Source of the DNA: Phycisphaerales bacterium
GTDB taxonomy: Bacteria > Planctomycetota > Phycisphaerae > Tepidisphaerales > Tepidisphaeraceae
Direction of reading: 5' to 3'
NCBI GenBank assembly: GCA_028288905.1
Contig: JAQGHJ010000391.1
Span: 1 to 8,960, forward strand
DNA length: 8,960 nt
In this document: positions 7,306 to 8,960 of the stretch, piece by piece
Position numbering within the stretch: position 1 is the first letter of the stretch
Layout: every line of letters begins with the position of its first letter
Made by a program: the position numbers and the translations under genes
The notes under the pieces: generated by a model
Seen by the model: the letters and a program-made list of their open reading frames with translations, nothing else
The model's database searches: none
Told to the model about the DNA's origin: nothing

Positions 7306-7506
7306 ATGAGCCCCCTCTTCCGGATTCTCACGGCCCTCGTATCCGTCGTCGCAGGCTTGGCCCTCTCGATGATCTGGTGGGCGTACGCGACCGGCGACTG
7401 GAAAGTCGACCGACCGTACGACCTGGTCTTGTCCGTCCTCCTCACCGCGTTCTCCCTGATCTTCTACTGCCTCTTCGTCGCGATCTTCCTCGCGGAGGCG
7501 GCCTGA
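7306..7506 (+). CDS. Small two-helix membrane protein, unrecognised
   Basis: This is a 66-residue protein made almost entirely of two hydrophobic segments, about residues 5-27 (RILTALVSVVAGLALSMIWW) and 39-65 (VLSVLLTAFSLIFYCLFVAI). They are joined by a short polar loop (ATGDWKVDRPYD), as in a membrane hairpin. Third codon positions are strongly G/C, as in real genes here, and the opposite strand gives only a low-complexity acidic translation. A G run touches the ATG, but no well-spaced Shine-Dalgarno sequence is seen. The gene faces the UmuC remnant, and its TGA lies on the last recognisable codon of that fragment. I do not recognise the family. The size and shape are compatible with a small membrane toxin, a holin-like protein or an accessory membrane subunit, and nothing in the sequence decides between these. 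Confidence 0.65.
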   Translation: MSPLFRILTALVSVVAGLALSMIWWAYATGDWKVDRPYDLVLSVLLTAFSLIFYCLFVAIFLAEAA

Positions 7507-7737
7507 CTCGGTCAGCTCGTCCCACCGCGTCGTGTAGGCCGGGGTCCGCCGCTCGGCCCGGGTCTGCCACCCGCGGGAGAGCCCGGCCGCCGCCGACATG
7601 ACCGCCCGGTCCCCGTACCGGTCGTTCATCTGGTCGACGACCTGCATCAGGGCCGCGCTCCGGTCCCGGTCGACGTCGTCGAACAGCCCGGCCTGGGCGG
7701 TGCCGGCGGCCGTGATGTCGTCCATCATCACCCCGGC
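7504..7737 (-). pseudogene. umuC: UmuC C-terminal (DUF4113) remnant
   Basis: About 78 residues match the extreme C-terminus of UmuC-type Y-family polymerase subunits: AGVMMDDI...AQAGLFDD, then ALMQVVDQMNDRYGDRAV, then GLSRGWQTRAERRTPAYTTRWDEL. The same order (KAGVML...LFD, a helix ending in RYG, W..KR...SP.YTTRW.DL) is found at the end of UmuC. The catalytic palm, fingers and little-finger regions are absent; nothing upstream in any frame resembles them, so the break is at about 7737. The natural stop just after TTRWDEL is also missing, and the frame stays open for about 1 kb. The ATGs at 7726-7728 and 7723-7725 could start a separate peptide, but it would lack a normal end. It is most likely the tail of a deleted umuC. 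The homology is secure from family knowledge. Confidence 0.82.
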
Positions 7738-8003
7738 GGCGGCGGCCCCGCGTCGGCGGGGCTCGACCCGGCCAGCGTCCGCAGCGCGTCGAGCGCGAAC
7801 CACGCCCGCGACGCCGCCTCGATCGCCTGCTGGGTGTCCTCGCTCCGCATGAAGCTCAGTTTGATCAGCCGGTCCTTCAGCCTGCCGTACCAGTCGCGGT
7901 CCCGGTCCAGTCGAGCGAGCAGGGCGGCCCGCTGGCCGGACGTCAGGTCGGCGAGGGACCGGGGCGGTATCGGGTCGGGCACCTGCTCCCCGGTAAACGA
8001 CAC
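7728..8003 (-). CDS. Hypothetical protein, 91 residues
   Basis: This begins with GTG and runs to a TGA at 7728-7730. Residues about 15-78 look helical and charged: LADLTSGQRAALLARLDRD, then DWYGRLKDRLIKLSFMRSED, then QQAIEAASRAWFALDALRTLAG. The end is Pro-rich (AGPPPPG). The first helix resembles generic small regulatory or phage proteins, but I do not recognise a family. Its stop overlaps an ATG of the UmuC remnant (TGATG), and its last residues fall where the UmuC homology begins, so its natural C-terminus may have been lost at the junction. The translation looks like a real protein, with hydrophobic and charged residues alternating in helical style. No clear ribosome-binding site precedes the GTG, so the true start is uncertain. 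Confidence 0.6.
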   Translation of the reverse strand: MSFTGEQVPDPIPPRSLADLTSGQRAALLARLDRDRDWYGRLKDRLIKLSFMRSEDTQQAIEAASRAWFALDALRTLAGSSPADAGPPPPG

Positions 8004-8126
8004 CGCCGCGCCCGACGTTGGGAGCGGCGACGCGGCCGGCGGGGCCCGCCCTTTCTGGAGTGACGGCCCCGGTCGGCGGCCGGAGCGTACCAGTCCGAAC
8101 GGGAGCCGTACAAGGGAATCCGGCCG

Positions 8127-8381
8127 TCACCCCTCCACGTCGATCCCGACCGACTCGGCCATCGCCGCGGCCGCCCGCAGCTCCGCGTCCGGCTCGTCGG
8201 CCGGGGCGTGGGCGACGTGCTGCTCGCCCGTCCCGACGACGAACGCGTGGTACTCGACGCGGGCCGGGATCGTGCGGAGCAGGGACGACTGGAGGCGGTG
8301 GGTGGAGACGCGGTAACCGAGCCGCCCGACCTGGGCGAGCAGGGAGCGGGCGACGGGGTCGGCGGGGGTGGGGCCGGTCAC
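8127..8381 (-). CDS. Hypothetical protein, 84 residues
   Basis: This starts with GTG 12 bases after the stop of the upstream 187-residue gene and is probably co-transcribed with it. Residues about 10-25 form a helix (VARSLLAQVGRLGYRV), and 41-58 look like beta strands (RVEYHAFVVGTGEQHVAH). The C-terminal helix ELRAAAAMAESVGIDVEG is typical of small alpha/beta proteins in phage and accessory regions, some of which (phage ABA-sandwich type) end in a similar Ala-rich helix followed by G-V-E. That resemblance is weak, so I do not assign a family. The function is unknown. Confidence 0.6.
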   Translation of the reverse strand: MTGPTPADPVARSLLAQVGRLGYRVSTHRLQSSLLRTIPARVEYHAFVVGTGEQHVAHAPADEPDAELRAAAAMAESVGIDVEG

Positions 8382-8393
8382 GGCGGCGGCGGC

Positions 8394-8960
8394 TCAGGCC
8401 TTCCGCCCGCCGGCCGGCCGGGTCGCCGGGCTGGTGGCCGGGGCGACCGCCGGGCGGGTCGCCGGCTTCGTCGCGGCGGCGGCGGCCGCCGGGACCAGGG
8501 GCACGTCCAGGTCCGGCTCCAGGAACGGCCGGATCGGCGGCAGCCCGGCCGACCCCGGGACGTTCGGCGTCCCCGTCTGGCTCCGCATGTTCGCGTCGCG
8601 CCGCTGGTAACCGGCCAGGTCCGCCTCCAGCTGGGCGACGACGGCCGACCGCCATTTCGCCGTATGGAAGTCGTACGACCAGGTCCCGTCCCGGTGCAGC
8701 CAGTGGTAGTGCGACTGCGGCCCGACGGCCCCGTCGACCCGGCCGGCCCGGGCCGCCGCGAGCAGCGCCCCGACGTCGGCGAGCATGCCGCAGTGGTGCG
8801 GGCGGGCCGACTTGTGTTCCTCGACGTACTTCGCGACCCACGCCGGGGCGTCGGCCTTCGGCCGCATCGCGTACGGCGGGCACGCCGCCGCGCCGGCCAG
8901 GTACGCCGCCGACCTCGCCCCGGGCTCGGCCACGTCCGCCGGCGGCTTCGGGCCCATCGG
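8394..8960 (-). CDS. Hypothetical protein with Ala/Pro/Thr-rich tail, possibly 5' partial
   Basis: An ATG at 8955-8957 gives 187 residues, but the frame is open to the window edge, so the true start may lie outside. Residues about 35-75 (APAWVAKYVEEHKSARPHHCGMLADVGALLAAARAGRV) form a helical region. Residues 80-105 (QSHYHWLHRDGTWSYDFHTA) are rich in His, Trp and Tyr and look like a compact beta element. Helix 104-120 follows. From about residue 156 the tail is low complexity, with PATRP, PATSP and PATRP repeats and a basic end (GGRKA), like the flexible basic tails of DNA-associated proteins. No catalytic motif is recognised. It is the first of three same-strand small genes. Confidence 0.6.
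   Translation of the reverse strand, partial: PMGPKPPADVAEPGARSAAYLAGAAACPPYAMRPKADAPAWVAKYVEEHKSARPHHCGMLADVGALLAAARAGRVDGAVGPQSHYHWLHRDGTWSYDFHTAKWRSAVVAQLEADLAGYQRRDANMRSQTGTPNVPGSAGLPPIRPFLEPDLDVPLVPAAAAAATKPATRPAVAPATSPATRPAGGRKA

Noticed and set aside
6490..8883. Minus-strand open frame of about 800 codons
   Set aside because: Open only because of high GC. It crosses several real genes in other frames, and only the part at 7504-7737 is recognisable (UmuC tail).

Overview
The window is high-GC (roughly 65-70% by eye) bacterial DNA with low-GC islands. The RHS/YD-repeat style, the small two-helix membrane protein with a CLRCGYD...CPECG zinc ribbon, and the arginine- and alanine-rich hypothetical proteins all suggest a planctomycete, probably of the Gemmataceae. 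That placement rests on family resemblance and is an inference.

Layout. (a) Positions 1-5292 (+) hold the 3' part of a very large RHS/YD-repeat protein, open at the left edge. Its long repeat body ends in an RHS-associated core (P-x4-DPNGL motif near 4645-4674), followed by a C-terminal tip of about 205 residues. GC and codon use drop sharply near 4515, inside the core and before the tip begins, as expected if the 3' end was replaced by recombination. The tip is coiled coil, then a Gly-rich hydrophobic stretch, then coiled coil. It matches no toxin family I know. (b) About 32 bp after the RHS stop lies an IS1595-family insertion sequence (about 5325-6071, imperfect 17-bp terminal inverted repeats). 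Its transposase, on the minus strand, appears to have Gly where the third catalytic residue should be. (c) About 18 bp past the IS, at 6090-6380 (+), is a 96-residue low-GC protein with two predicted membrane helices and a zinc ribbon. Without the IS it would follow the RHS gene by about 50 bp, so it is the best candidate for the tip's cognate (immunity-like) partner. (d) Around 6531-6814 is a frameshifted second RHS core remnant, resembling an orphan rhs cassette scar. (e) About 490 bp at 6815-7305 have no convincing gene. (f) At 7306-7506 (+) is a 66-residue two-helix membrane protein. Its stop codon touches the end of a minus-strand remnant (7504-7737) of the C-terminal DUF4113 region of a UmuC-type polymerase subunit. 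(g) Positions 7728-8960 carry three unrecognised minus-strand genes in a row.

Working together. Parts a to d read as a polymorphic-toxin (RHS effector/immunity) locus that has turned over: the tip was exchanged, an IS entered the effector/partner junction, and an older core fragment remains downstream. Parts f and g look like accessory DNA carrying a broken umuC. No RNA genes, CRISPR arrays or clear terminators were found.
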